Positions 23,002 to 30,958 of a stretch of 30,958 nt of DNA are shown here, piece by piece. The stretch is taken from positions 1-30,958 of the forward strand of contig CAMZCW010000010.1 of NCBI GenBank assembly GCA_947305045.1, written 5' to 3'. The stretch's first letter is position 1. Every line of letters begins with the position of its first letter. A program made the position numbers and the translations under genes. The DNA comes from an uncultured Bacteroidales bacterium (GTDB taxonomy: Bacteria; Bacteroidota; Bacteroidia; Bacteroidales; UBA932). The notes beneath the pieces are model-generated. The model searched no databases. It was not told the DNA's origin and saw only the letters and a program-made list of their open reading frames with translations.

Positions 23002-23003
23002 AA

Positions 23004-23044
23004 GGTGCAAAAGGTTGGCCGGTTAAAAACCAACCTTTTGCACC
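23004..23044. repeat. Inverted element with 11-nt spacer, 15-bp perfect stem
   Basis: GGTGCAAAAGGTTGG (23004-23018), 11-nt spacer (23019-23029), CCAACCTTTTGCACC (23030-23044). This is the longest perfect copy. It begins 9 nt past the stop of the gene ending at 23054, so it could serve as a 3'-end hairpin, though no T-run follows on that strand. Confidence 0.85.
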
Positions 23045-23053
23045 GGAAAACAA

Positions 23054-26000
23054 TTATTCTGCTACGCAGCGGACGGAGGCGCCACGGGCCTTATAGGTTT
23101 TTTCACCATTGTAGGAAGGAGCGCGGACATCGGCACCATAAGCACGGATTTGGTCCGTGTACTCCTTTGAGGACCAGTAGAAAGTACGTTTTCTCATGAC
23201 AAGGGAGCCATTACCATCGTCCACATATCCGGCAAGCGGGAATACGGAAGTTGATGCGCTGTTGGTCATCCAGAAATTGTCACTGAAGGTCCAATTATCA
23301 TTGGTCTTCTTCCACATGGGGAGCTCTGCATCGTAGGCAGGGACCTTGTAACCGACCGGGCAGGGGTCATAGATGGTCTTGCTTCCCTCCTTGTCCCAAA
23401 GGTCGGCAATGGACTCTACCAGCCAGTCACAGCTACCTGCGCCATAGGAGAACTCATTGGGGTGGGCGATACCGTACTCAACCGTACGCTGGTTTGCGTC
23501 TTTGGTAAACTGGGCACCTGCCAGCATGGCCTTGGAGGGATAATCCGTAAAGTCCCGGGGACCCGGGAACGGGTCCTTGCGGCCCCACTGGTAGTACAGG
23601 CCCAGTGCTTCAACGGTGAGGGCTTCTTCGCCGGCGACAGGCGCAATCAGCGCGCCCAGGTTACGGTCCAGGATAGTACCGCCTAGCATGGCGGCTCCTG
23701 CAGGGTCTGCAGCCACCTCGGTGGCAGGGACCCAGATGTGCCAGCTCCAAAGGATGTTGCCGTCGGCGTCCTTTACGGCAACCACGGCATTACCGGCATG
23801 AATGGTCTCGGCCGGCATGGTAATGGTTACGTAACCGTCGGCATACTCGGCGGCAGCCACAACGGAACCCACAGTAGGCTCATCTGCAGTATTCCATGTC
23901 TCCCAGAAAACCTCTGCGGAAGCGACCGTACCAACACTTTCGGCGGAATTACCCTTCACGGCTTTGAACTTGTACTGTGCGCCGGCATCGGTGGTAGCAG
24001 GGATGATGTAGCAGTTAGCACTGCCCTCTTTGCTCAGGTCCGGAATTCCTCCCGGCTCACCACCGCCCTCACCGGGGTTCGGGGTAGGCGGCACAATAGC
24101 ACCCTCGTTGGCTACAACGCAGCGGATGAAGGACGCGCGGGATTTGGCCGTGCTGTTGAGTTGCTGACGGGAGCCTGCCCGGACATCGATGTTCTTGCCC
24201 TTACTGTCGCTGGCAGCATCGGCCGACCAAATAGAAACCCTGTCATAAGCATGAGCGTAGCCATATTTCCCGTTGGCCTCGTCAACATATCCGCAAAGCG
24301 GGAACACCGTCACGGGATCACCAATAGTGAAGTAATAATTGATGCTTCCGTCCGAAGACCAGCCGGGGATGGTGGACAGGTCGCTCACATACAAATTCGG
24401 GCAGTCTGCAACTGCGGGAACTTTGTAACCGGGAGGACAAGGATCGTAAAGGGTCTTCTTGCCTTCGTTGTCCCACAGGGTGGCATCGGGCGTACTGTTC
24501 CAGTCAGCACCATCAATCACCACCATCGTAGTAGGTTTTTGTACACTTTCCTCGATGGAAATGGCAGCCGTCGCTGCAGAAATGGCGGCTCCCGCTATCG
24601 CAGTACCAGTTCCGCTGTTGAAAGCGGCAGGGCCCGGGAAGGGATCCTTGCGTCCCCACTCATAGGCCAAACCAATATTGGCAGCCGTGGAAGGAGCTCC
24701 GACTGTACCAGCTTCCAAGGCACCCAGATAGCGGTCCATCATGGCCGGAGTAGATATGCCATAGGTATTGTTGACAATCTCGTCGGCAGGCACCCAGATG
24801 TGCCAGCTCCAAAGGATTTCGCCAGCTTCATCCTTGGCGGCAATGAGGGCATTACCGGGCAGGAGAATTTCCGGCGTAGCAAAGACGATAAAGCCGTCGG
24901 CATAGGCCACATTGGCAATCACGCTATTAGCGACCACTTCCTGGTCGGTGTTGTAAGTTTCCCAAAGAATCTCAACACTGGCCACAGTACCCACGGACTC
25001 TGCAGAATTACCCTTCACGGCCTTGAACTTGTACTCACCGGGGGCGTAAACAAGGTAGCTGTTGGCGCTTTCCTTCTTGCTCAGGTTGGCCGGGCCTTCC
25101 TCGATTTCGGCGGCCAGCTGGCCGATGATGATGGTCTGGAGCACCTCCTCGGTCCCCTTCTTGAGAATATTCACCATACCGGTACGAATCTCACCGGTGG
25201 TGTTGTTATCCAGGGACAGGGTGATGGTGTAGGCCATAGCCTTCACATCAACCACATGAATCCACTCGTCAACGGGCTTCACCTCGGGATTTACGTTGGA
25301 AACAATGTGCGCAGTAACAATGCCGTCTTCGCCTTCGGCCATATAGTCAACCGTCTCGCTGAAGGGGATGTCCACTACCTTCAGCCCTTCGGGTTCTACC
25401 AGGAGGGTAGCAGTGGAAACGAGGCCGATACCGGAGTCGGCCACGATGAGCAGCTGGGCGGCAGCGCCATTAGCCAGAGGTGTAATCTCAATGATTTTGT
25501 CCTCATTATTGACTGCCACGGAGAAATCGAACGGATTGTAACCGGCTACGCGGACTACGGTGCCGGCGGTAGCGGCAGTAAGGGCGTAGTGTACAGGGAT
25601 GGGTTCAACCTCGGTGTACACGCACTCGTCCAGCATGAGCTCAATCTTGAAGGCCTCTGCGAAGGGGATGTTCACCGTGGTGTTGTCGGACAGGGTGAGA
25701 ACCACTTTGTCCTGCTCTACCTTAATGTTGGTGAAGATACCGTCCACCAGGGTGGCGCCTTCGTTCTGCACCTGTCCCAGTTTGGTCTTTTTGCCATCGA
25801 CCTCCACCCAGAGGTTGCCGTCGTCGTCAATGGTGAAGACGGGTGTCTGATACACGGGAACTTCGTCGCCGTCGACCAGGATGGCGACACCGTCGATGGC
25901 CCATACCAGCGCACCGGAGCCGCTCTGGATAACACCCAGCACGGGAGCGTCAACATCGTCCTTGGGACTGATCTGGAAGTACTTCACGTCGCCGTTGGTG

Positions 26001-26233
26001 TAGGTGATGGTGACGCCGATGGTTTTACCGGTGTCCGGGTCTGCGTATTCCTGGACCTTGGCCACGAACACGCCCTCGCCAATGGCGGACTGAAGGGCCT
26101 GCACGTTGGATTCCAGTGCCGTGACACGGGTTTCCAGGGCGCTGACGCGCTCCTTGAGGCCGGAGTCGTCATACTCCTTGGCGCAGCCAACCAGCAGCAG
26201 CGCCATAGCAACACTTGTCAATAACTTTTTCAT
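23054..26233 (-). CDS. Large surface lipoprotein: coiled coil, BACON-like domain and two FISUMP-like modules
   Basis: Protein of 1059 residues. Lipobox LLVGC, then a short coiled coil (KERVSALETRVTALESNVQA) that begins a DUF4988-like N-terminal region (KVQEYADPDTGKTIGVTITY, DVKYFQISP, NLWVEVDGKKTKLG). A BACON-like segment occupies about 285-375 (VDIPFSETVDY, EWIHVVDVKAMAYTITLSL, GMVNILKKGT). Two homologous FISUMP-like modules follow (about 383-707 and 731-1059), each with KFKAVKGNSAESVGTVAS, ILWSWHIWVPA, YDPCPPGYKVP or YDPCPVGYKVP, joined by a Gly/Pro linker (NPGEGGGEPGG). It ends in RCVAE. It is likely exposed on the cell surface as an adhesive or structural protein. The duplicated module suggests recent internal duplication. 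It is 29 nt from the upstream gene in the same run. Confidence 0.85.
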   Translation of the reverse strand: MKKLLTSVAMALLLVGCAKEYDDSGLKERVSALETRVTALESNVQALQSAIGEGVFVAKVQEYADPDTGKTIGVTITYTNGDVKYFQISPKDDVDAPVLGVIQSGSGALVWAIDGVAILVDGDEVPVYQTPVFTIDDDGNLWVEVDGKKTKLGQVQNEGATLVDGIFTNIKVEQDKVVLTLSDNTTVNIPFAEAFKIELMLDECVYTEVEPIPVHYALTAATAGTVVRVAGYNPFDFSVAVNNEDKIIEITPLANGAAAQLLIVADSGIGLVSTATLLVEPEGLKVVDIPFSETVDYMAEGEDGIVTAHIVSNVNPEVKPVDEWIHVVDVKAMAYTITLSLDNNTTGEIRTGMVNILKKGTEEVLQTIIIGQLAAEIEEGPANLSKKESANSYLVYAPGEYKFKAVKGNSAESVGTVASVEILWETYNTDQEVVANSVIANVAYADGFIVFATPEILLPGNALIAAKDEAGEILWSWHIWVPADEIVNNTYGISTPAMMDRYLGALEAGTVGAPSTAANIGLAYEWGRKDPFPGPAAFNSGTGTAIAGAAISAATAAISIEESVQKPTTMVVIDGADWNSTPDATLWDNEGKKTLYDPCPPGYKVPAVADCPNLYVSDLSTIPGWSSDGSINYYFTIGDPVTVFPLCGYVDEANGKYGYAHAYDRVSIWSADAASDSKGKNIDVRAGSRQQLNSTAKSRASFIRCVVANEGAIVPPTPNPGEGGGEPGGIPDLSKEGSANCYIIPATTDAGAQYKFKAVKGNSAESVGTVASAEVFWETWNTADEPTVGSVVAAAEYADGYVTITMPAETIHAGNAVVAVKDADGNILWSWHIWVPATEVAADPAGAAMLGGTILDRNLGALIAPVAGEEALTVEALGLYYQWGRKDPFPGPRDFTDYPSKAMLAGAQFTKDANQRTVEYGIAHPNEFSYGAGSCDWLVESIADLWDKEGSKTIYDPCPVGYKVPAYDAELPMWKKTNDNWTFSDNFWMTNSASTSVFPLAGYVDDGNGSLVMRKRTFYWSSKEYTDQIRAYGADVRAPSYNGEKTYKARGASVRCVAE

Positions 26234-26262
26234 AAGAGGTTATATTTTATTGTTATTCGTTC

Positions 26263-28116
26263 TTATTCTGCCTCACAGCGGACAGAGCCGCCAAAAGCAC
26301 GCGTCACGGCCTGCTTGACAGACTCATTGTTATTAATGTACATGCTGTAAGAAGTCTTGGTACTCTCGTAGTCATTACGGGCATCCCAGACAATGGCTGA
26401 GCCGTTGGCAAGCGTACCATCGACCTGCAGATAACCGCAGACCGGGAAGTATGCCAGCGGGCTTCCCAGCTGGACCACGCCGTTAGCAGCATCAAAGGTC
26501 CAACCGGCGATGGTTGAGCCGTTGTTCTGGAAGATACTGAAATGCTTACGACCGGGGATTCTGTAACCAGCCGGACACGGGTCATAGACAGACTTCTCGG
26601 CGGAAGCATCTCTTTCCACGTCGCCCCACATCATATTGTCGTTGCCGGTCGCCCAAGCACCACTCACGTTGAAAAACACCGTAGGTTTGTCAAAAACAGT
26701 CTCCGGATCCACGGGGCCCTCGGCCACGGTCATAGCCGTACCGGCGAAAGTAACCGGCTCGGTGGAATCAATGGCCGATGCACCCAGGAACGGGTCTTTA
26801 CGGCCCCACTGGTACAGCAAACCGAAGGAACGAGGATTGGCAGGAGCACCAGCTTCCGTATCCACAAGGGCGCCCAGATTACGACTCATCATTTTGAATG
26901 AACCGAATCCGTAGGCATCCACGGTGACCGGCGTTTCCGGCACCCAGATATGCCAGCTCCAAAGCACGTTCTCATCTTTGTCCAATGCGGCCAGGAGGGC
27001 GTTACCGGGCTTGACGGGTGTAGGAAGTTTGAAGCAGACAGAACCGGAGTCTTCATCATAAGCGCAGCCTTCCACAACGCTGCGGGCCGTTACTTCCTCG
27101 GTGTCGCAGTAAGTTTCCCAAAGAAGTTCTATAGCGTCAATGCCTGTTATAGCCTTATCCGTATTACCCTTAACAGCCTTGAACTTGTACACGCCCGGCT
27201 CATATACGATGTAGCAGTTGGCGTTGCCTTGCAAGTCAATGGAAGTGGCCAGATCCGGGTCGATGTCATCGGCGGCATCCACCAGAAAGTCAGTAATGTC
27301 GCCCAGATCCAGGAGTTCGCCGACCTCGACAATGACTTCCTCCTTGTCCTTGAGCAGTTTCTGGGATTTGCCATCCTTGCTGAAGGTAAGGATAAAGCCC
27401 GCATCCAGCGGAAGACCGCCGGGCACGAAGAGCGTATTCACCGTTTCACCGTCAGCGACCAGCTCCGTGGACAGAATGGTGGATGTGGCACCCTCAAGGT
27501 ACTGTTTCAGATTCACTTCCTTATCGGTAATCTTCACCTGATAACGGGAGAAGCCAATGTTGATGTCCTTTCGGGCTGTGAAGGAGAAAGAGTCGAAATC
27601 TCCGTCCACCACGAAGGAAACCGCACTGGTAAGATTTACGAAGTTGAAGGTTTCCCCCGTGTTGCAGGCAGCCATCAGCGGCATGTTCACCGGTTTAAAA
27701 GCGCTGTAAAAGAAGCAGTGTTTCAGGTTATCGACGGCCGATGCCGGATAGGCGGCATATAGCGTACTGGTACAGTCGTCGCGTTTGTAAGGATATAGGC
27801 CCGAGACCGTTGTGGTGGCAGATCTGCCGTCAGAAGAGATATCGGAGGCGCCGAGGGTCACGGTTACCTGGTTTTTGGCATATTCGCCGTGCACCACAAT
27901 CTGGTCGCCGGCCACCCAGGCGGTCTTCATGGCCGCAGGGGCTTCTTCGCCCTCCTCCAGAACAATTTCGGGGAGGACGAAGGTGAGCGTGCGGGTTTCG
28001 GGCTTGATCTCGGGAGTCACGGGCTCCGGAGTAACAGGCTTCTGGCTGCAGGAAGCCGCCAGGGCCAGGATGCAAAGGATCGCTATTTTATCGATTGTCT
28101 TCATAATCAGATGCAT
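26263..28116 (-). CDS. Fimbrillin-like lipoprotein with FISUMP-like module
   Basis: Lipoprotein of 617 residues, lipobox LAASC near residue 23. The N-terminal half is fimbrillin-like: TLTFVLPEIVLEEGEEAPAA, AWVAGDQIVVHGEYAKN, DISSDGRS, TLYAAYPASAVD, NLTSAVSFVVDGDFDSF, TLFVPGGLPLDAGFILTF. The FISUMP-like half (from about 292) has NANCYIVYEPGVYKFKAVKG, ELLWETYCDTEEV, WSWHIWVPETPV, MMSRNLGALVD, YQWGRKDPFLGASA, YDPCPAGYRIPGRKHFSIF and RCEAE at the end. Architecture is the same as the protein at 20796-22763, so the two are paralogues flanking the two-module protein. Probably a surface structural or adhesion protein; no enzyme motif is seen. Confidence 0.85.
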   Translation of the reverse strand: MHLIMKTIDKIAILCILALAASCSQKPVTPEPVTPEIKPETRTLTFVLPEIVLEEGEEAPAAMKTAWVAGDQIVVHGEYAKNQVTVTLGASDISSDGRSATTTVSGLYPYKRDDCTSTLYAAYPASAVDNLKHCFFYSAFKPVNMPLMAACNTGETFNFVNLTSAVSFVVDGDFDSFSFTARKDINIGFSRYQVKITDKEVNLKQYLEGATSTILSTELVADGETVNTLFVPGGLPLDAGFILTFSKDGKSQKLLKDKEEVIVEVGELLDLGDITDFLVDAADDIDPDLATSIDLQGNANCYIVYEPGVYKFKAVKGNTDKAITGIDAIELLWETYCDTEEVTARSVVEGCAYDEDSGSVCFKLPTPVKPGNALLAALDKDENVLWSWHIWVPETPVTVDAYGFGSFKMMSRNLGALVDTEAGAPANPRSFGLLYQWGRKDPFLGASAIDSTEPVTFAGTAMTVAEGPVDPETVFDKPTVFFNVSGAWATGNDNMMWGDVERDASAEKSVYDPCPAGYRIPGRKHFSIFQNNGSTIAGWTFDAANGVVQLGSPLAYFPVCGYLQVDGTLANGSAIVWDARNDYESTKTSYSMYINNNESVKQAVTRAFGGSVRCEAE

Positions 28117-28132
28117 TTAAAGGTCCTTTGTT

Positions 28133-29656
28133 TTATTCGTCCCAATTCATGGGAGCCGTGTATTCGTACCATTCGCAGATGGCGCTTCCGGCTACGTCTA
28201 CGCCGAAGTACATATTGATTCCGGCGTTCCAGGTCACGGTGCGCAGCATGTCGGGCGCCGTGTCAAAGCTGCCGGCCTCTACGCCGTTCACCAGATAGGT
28301 GACGTGGCAGTGCTCTGCGCCGCTGGGGTCGAACTTGATGGTGAGTTCCACAGGCTGCGTCCAGTCAACGTCCGTGTAGCTGTCCAGGCTGGGCTTGTTG
28401 CCGTCGCCGGCCACATTGAAGTCGAAGCCTACCTTGGCGTCTGCCGGGCGGATATCGGCCTTGAGCTCGCAACTTTCACTGAAGCAGAACCAGTGACGGA
28501 TACGGGGGCCGCCCAGTTCGGGGTCGGTGACGAAGTTGCTCCAGCGGAAGGTGTAGGAGCCGAAAGCCATGCTGCGGTTCAGACGGGCCTTGCCCACGAA
28601 GGTGGTGCCCACTTCCTTGGTATAGGTGGGGGTATTGGCCCAGTCGCTCTTCCACAGGGAAAGCTCGTCGTTGTCCACCACCACGCGTACGGGCTCTATC
28701 CGGTAGGCCTGTTTTACCACAACTGTCTTCTCTACCTGGAAGTCTTCGGGGTTATCTACCACGTTCTTCACCAGGATTTCGGCCTTGCGGAGACCTTCTT
28801 CGTCGTTCTGGGTGAAAGTGAGCTGGATTTTTCCGTCGCCTTCGCCGGCAGGATTCACGATGGTGAACCAGTCGTCACCCTCGGAAGCCTTGGTAACCGT
28901 CCACTTGGTATTGGAGACAATCTCCAGTTCTCCGGAGAGCTGGTCGTAGCCGGCACGGATTTCCTCTGCGGCAGGCACCAGCTGAACACCGTCCTGGGTG
29001 AAGAGGATCGTGGCCGTAGCCACGTCATGGCGGTCGTACACCGTAACCTCGGCGTAGCGCAGTTCCATGGTGTTGATATCGGCCGATACCGTAACCGTTC
29101 CGTTGCCCTCGCCGGTGGCGCCGTCGGTGATCTCAATCCAGTCACCGCCAGTTACCTCGGAGCTCCAGGGCTGGTTGGAAGCGATATGGATGAAGTAGTC
29201 GCCGCCCGCTTTTTCCACGGAGAGATTCAGGTCCGCCTCCGGTATAGAGAGGAAGGCGATACCCTTCTGGTTCACGGTGATGGTCTTGCCGGTCCAGTAG
29301 TCACTCTTGATGAAAATCTTGTCCGTACGGTCGTCCAGGGAGGTGTTGTCGTAGTACTGGATACGGATGGTGGTAGGCGTCGCCTTGCCGGTATGCACCA
29401 GCTCGGGGTCGGAGGCTTCTCCCTCCTCTTCGGAGATGATGCACCAGTCCGGATGCTCGCTGGTCACCGTCCAAGGGTCGGTGGAGGCCACCAGGATGGT
29501 GAAGGCCTGTGCGCCCGTGGCCGGCAGGTCGTAGCTGTCGCCCGCCCGGTAACGCAGGTCCACCGTCTTGACGGGAGCTTCCGCCTTCTTCTGACAGCCC
29601 GGAAGGGCCATCAGAAGGACGGTGGCGGCAATGAATATGTGAATGATCTTTTTCAT
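28133..29656 (-). CDS. BACON-domain lipoprotein with C-terminal jelly-roll-like domain
   Basis: Lipoprotein of 507 residues, lipobox ALPGC. At least three BACON-type Ig-like domains run from about 35 to 310, each with a 'W.VT/W...' strand and closing 'V.Q.G' strand: PWTVTSEHPDWCIIS..TITVNQKGIA, PWSSEVTGGDWIEIT..ATILFTQDGV, KWTVTKASEGDDWFTI..TVVVKQAYR. BACON domains are typical of Bacteroidota surface carbohydrate-handling proteins. The C-terminal 195 residues look like a concanavalin-type beta-sandwich (GSYTFRWSNF, VGFDFNVAGDGNKPSLDSY, VELTIKFDPSGAEHCHVTYL) and may bind glycans. It lies 13 nt after the upstream BACON gene and 16 nt before the fimbrillin-like gene, in one run. Confidence 0.83.
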   Translation of the reverse strand: MKKIIHIFIAATVLLMALPGCQKKAEAPVKTVDLRYRAGDSYDLPATGAQAFTILVASTDPWTVTSEHPDWCIISEEEGEASDPELVHTGKATPTTIRIQYYDNTSLDDRTDKIFIKSDYWTGKTITVNQKGIAFLSIPEADLNLSVEKAGGDYFIHIASNQPWSSEVTGGDWIEITDGATGEGNGTVTVSADINTMELRYAEVTVYDRHDVATATILFTQDGVQLVPAAEEIRAGYDQLSGELEIVSNTKWTVTKASEGDDWFTIVNPAGEGDGKIQLTFTQNDEEGLRKAEILVKNVVDNPEDFQVEKTVVVKQAYRIEPVRVVVDNDELSLWKSDWANTPTYTKEVGTTFVGKARLNRSMAFGSYTFRWSNFVTDPELGGPRIRHWFCFSESCELKADIRPADAKVGFDFNVAGDGNKPSLDSYTDVDWTQPVELTIKFDPSGAEHCHVTYLVNGVEAGSFDTAPDMLRTVTWNAGINMYFGVDVAGSAICEWYEYTAPMNWDE

Positions 29657-29669
29657 GGCTCAGGAACGC

Positions 29670-30958
29670 TTATTCTTCGGCGGTTACAGTAACGTCGCAA
29701 GACTTGACGATAACCCAGGAGCTGGCAGAAACTGCGTGGAAACCGATGAAGGTATTGCCCACCAGACCTGCCGCAAGGAAAGGATTCTGGCAAGTGGCCA
29801 GGCACTTGGAGGTGCCATTGTAGAAGAACTCCATGTCCAGGAGGTTTGCATCCGCGGCATTGGCGGCCAAGGTCATCTTGTAGCTGGTCATGGCATTGAG
29901 TTCATCCTTGGTGATGGAGTAGGTCTCGCTCATGTAGTTGGTGCCGTCCGCCTTCATGGATTTTCCGTTTGCCGTACCCTCTGCACGCAGACGCGTCTTG
30001 CCAATGGTGAGCCAGTTGTAAAGCTGGCAGTTCGTCACAATGGAAGGGTCTTCACTCTTGACCAGGCTCTCGAACCAGAAGTTACCGTCATCGGCAAAGC
30101 TGGCTTCTGCGATTTTCAGTTCGATGGAACCGTAGCGGAAACCACCTATAATGGTGATATTGCTGGTCTGGTCGCCATAGAGCTTTACGCTGCCGTCTTC
30201 CAGCATCTCATAGTGGCCTTTGAGTTCCACGGCAAGGAGCTGGGTGAGTTCCAGTTCTGCAGTAGCCGTGTCAGAAACAATCTTCACCTTACCGGCCTTC
30301 TGCACAAAGAGGTTGTTGGGATCCATCTTCACCTTGAAGGAGGTGGCGTCTATCTTCTCCACACTCCAGCCTTCCACCTCGGTAGCGGGCTCCCAGGCAC
30401 TAGCAGCATTCACTTCCAGGACGATTTCACCACCGATGCCGGGCAGTTCCGTGGAGGCCGGAGCCACAATCTCGAAGGTGAAGCCGTTCTGGCTCACTTC
30501 AAAGGTCTTGTCCAGGCCGCCGGCGGTCACGGTTACGCTGGCCTTGCGCAGGGCGCCTTCGTTGGCCGCTGCGGTGGCGGTGATGGTGGCATCACCGATG
30601 CCGGAAGTCTGGTCGAAGGTGAGCCAGGTCTGGTCTGCCACAATCTCCCAGGAGAGGTCGGTCTTGAGGCTGAAGGTCTGGTCGCCGCCGGCGCTCTCGA
30701 ACGGGTCCGAGAGGGCGGTGAGGCTGAACGAGCCTTTCTGGCTGATGTTGAAGCTTTCCTCGTCGTCACCGGCTGTCACGGTGATGGTGGCACTGCGCTC
30801 CAGCACATCGCTGGGTTCGGCGATGGCAACGATGGTGAGGGTGCGGCCTTCCGGATCCGGGGTACCCTTCTCGCGGTTGAAGCTGATCCAGCTCTGGTCA
30901 CAGCGGACTTCCCAATCCTGGTTGGTCTGGATGGTGAAGTTCAGGGGACCGCCGGCAG
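29670..30958 (-). CDS. BACON-domain protein, 5'-truncated by window edge
   Basis: The reading frame stays open to the window edge, so the N-terminus lies outside; the GTG at 30806 is internal. The visible 429 residues contain three BACON domains in series: FTIQTNQDWEVRCDQSWISF..ATITVTAGD, FSLKTDLSWEIVADQTWLTF..ASVTVTAGG and GGEIVLEVNAASAWEPATEV..ATAELELTQL. A C-terminal beta-sandwich follows (HYEMLEDGSVKLYG, YGSIELKIAEASFADDGNFW, MEFFYNGTSKCLATCQNPFL), similar in position and size to that of the downstream gene, so the two are probably paralogues. Likely a surface lipoprotein, though the signal is not visible. It is the first visible gene of the long minus-strand run. Confidence 0.85.
   Translation of the reverse strand, partial: AGGPLNFTIQTNQDWEVRCDQSWISFNREKGTPDPEGRTLTIVAIAEPSDVLERSATITVTAGDDEESFNISQKGSFSLTALSDPFESAGGDQTFSLKTDLSWEIVADQTWLTFDQTSGIGDATITATAAANEGALRKASVTVTAGGLDKTFEVSQNGFTFEIVAPASTELPGIGGEIVLEVNAASAWEPATEVEGWSVEKIDATSFKVKMDPNNLFVQKAGKVKIVSDTATAELELTQLLAVELKGHYEMLEDGSVKLYGDQTSNITIIGGFRYGSIELKIAEASFADDGNFWFESLVKSEDPSIVTNCQLYNWLTIGKTRLRAEGTANGKSMKADGTNYMSETYSITKDELNAMTSYKMTLAANAADANLLDMEFFYNGTSKCLATCQNPFLAAGLVGNTFIGFHAVSASSWVIVKSCDVTVTAEE

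Noticed and set aside
23738..26224. Open frame of 828 codons on the plus strand opposite the two-module FISUMP-like gene
   Set aside because: Same codon-bias shadow. It ends inside the region where the opposite strand encodes the lipoprotein signal peptide.

Overview
The window comes from a member of the Bacteroidota, most likely order Bacteroidales. The evidence is TAnnTTTG-type -7 promoter boxes (two with a TTTG box exactly 20 nt upstream), the scarcity of Shine-Dalgarno sites, and the gene content: BACON-domain lipoproteins, fimbrillin-like lipoproteins with Fibrobacter-succinogenes-major-paralogous (FISUMP)-like modules, HD-type secreted histidine phosphatases, and an lptE/secG operon under a sigma-54-type regulator. 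Coding sequence is fairly GC-rich, which would fit Alistipes-like or Cryptobacteroides-like lineages, but the genus cannot be fixed from the sequence alone. No integrase, transposase, CRISPR array or rRNA was seen.

Layout. (1) 1-2072: the C-terminal two thirds of ClpB (+), then a nested inverted repeat. (2) 2073-4753 (-): a tightly packed operon of a sigma-54 activator, an LptE-like lipoprotein, a TPR-like protein and SecG, i.e. envelope biogenesis. (3) 4837-9871 (+), from a divergent promoter region: an OmpA-like/TPR lipoprotein, a membrane-anchored LytTR regulator, an overlapping sodium:solute symporter and a secreted histidine phosphatase. (4) 9933-13636: a small lipoprotein, a PAP2-phosphatase/VanX-dipeptidase fusion, an outer-membrane beta-barrel and a small secreted protein. 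(5) 13637-14322: a structured intergenic region with repeated inverted elements, terminators and tRNA-Ser(GCT). (6) 14323-17340 (+): a YhhN-family membrane protein and a GH18/tyrosine-phosphatase fusion lipoprotein. (7) 30958-17350 (-): a long co-directional run of BACON lipoproteins, three FISUMP-like surface lipoproteins, a 47-residue small protein, a GH18/SdiA-regulated-like fusion and a second histidine phosphatase.

The accessory part of the window is a secreted hydrolase and surface-adhesin locus. Two related GH18 domains are each fused to a different C-terminal domain. There are four exported phosphatase domains of three unrelated folds within about 10 kb, and a VanX-type dipeptidase fused to one of them. 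A plausible reading is extracellular glycan and phosphate salvage, with the fimbrillin/FISUMP/BACON lipoproteins forming the surface that displays it; this is inference. The least explained signals are a family of intergenic inverted repeats with an invariant 11-nt spacer (four copies in two intergenic regions), and a 47-residue ORF whose stop codon overlaps a perfect AGGAGG ahead of a surface lipoprotein gene.
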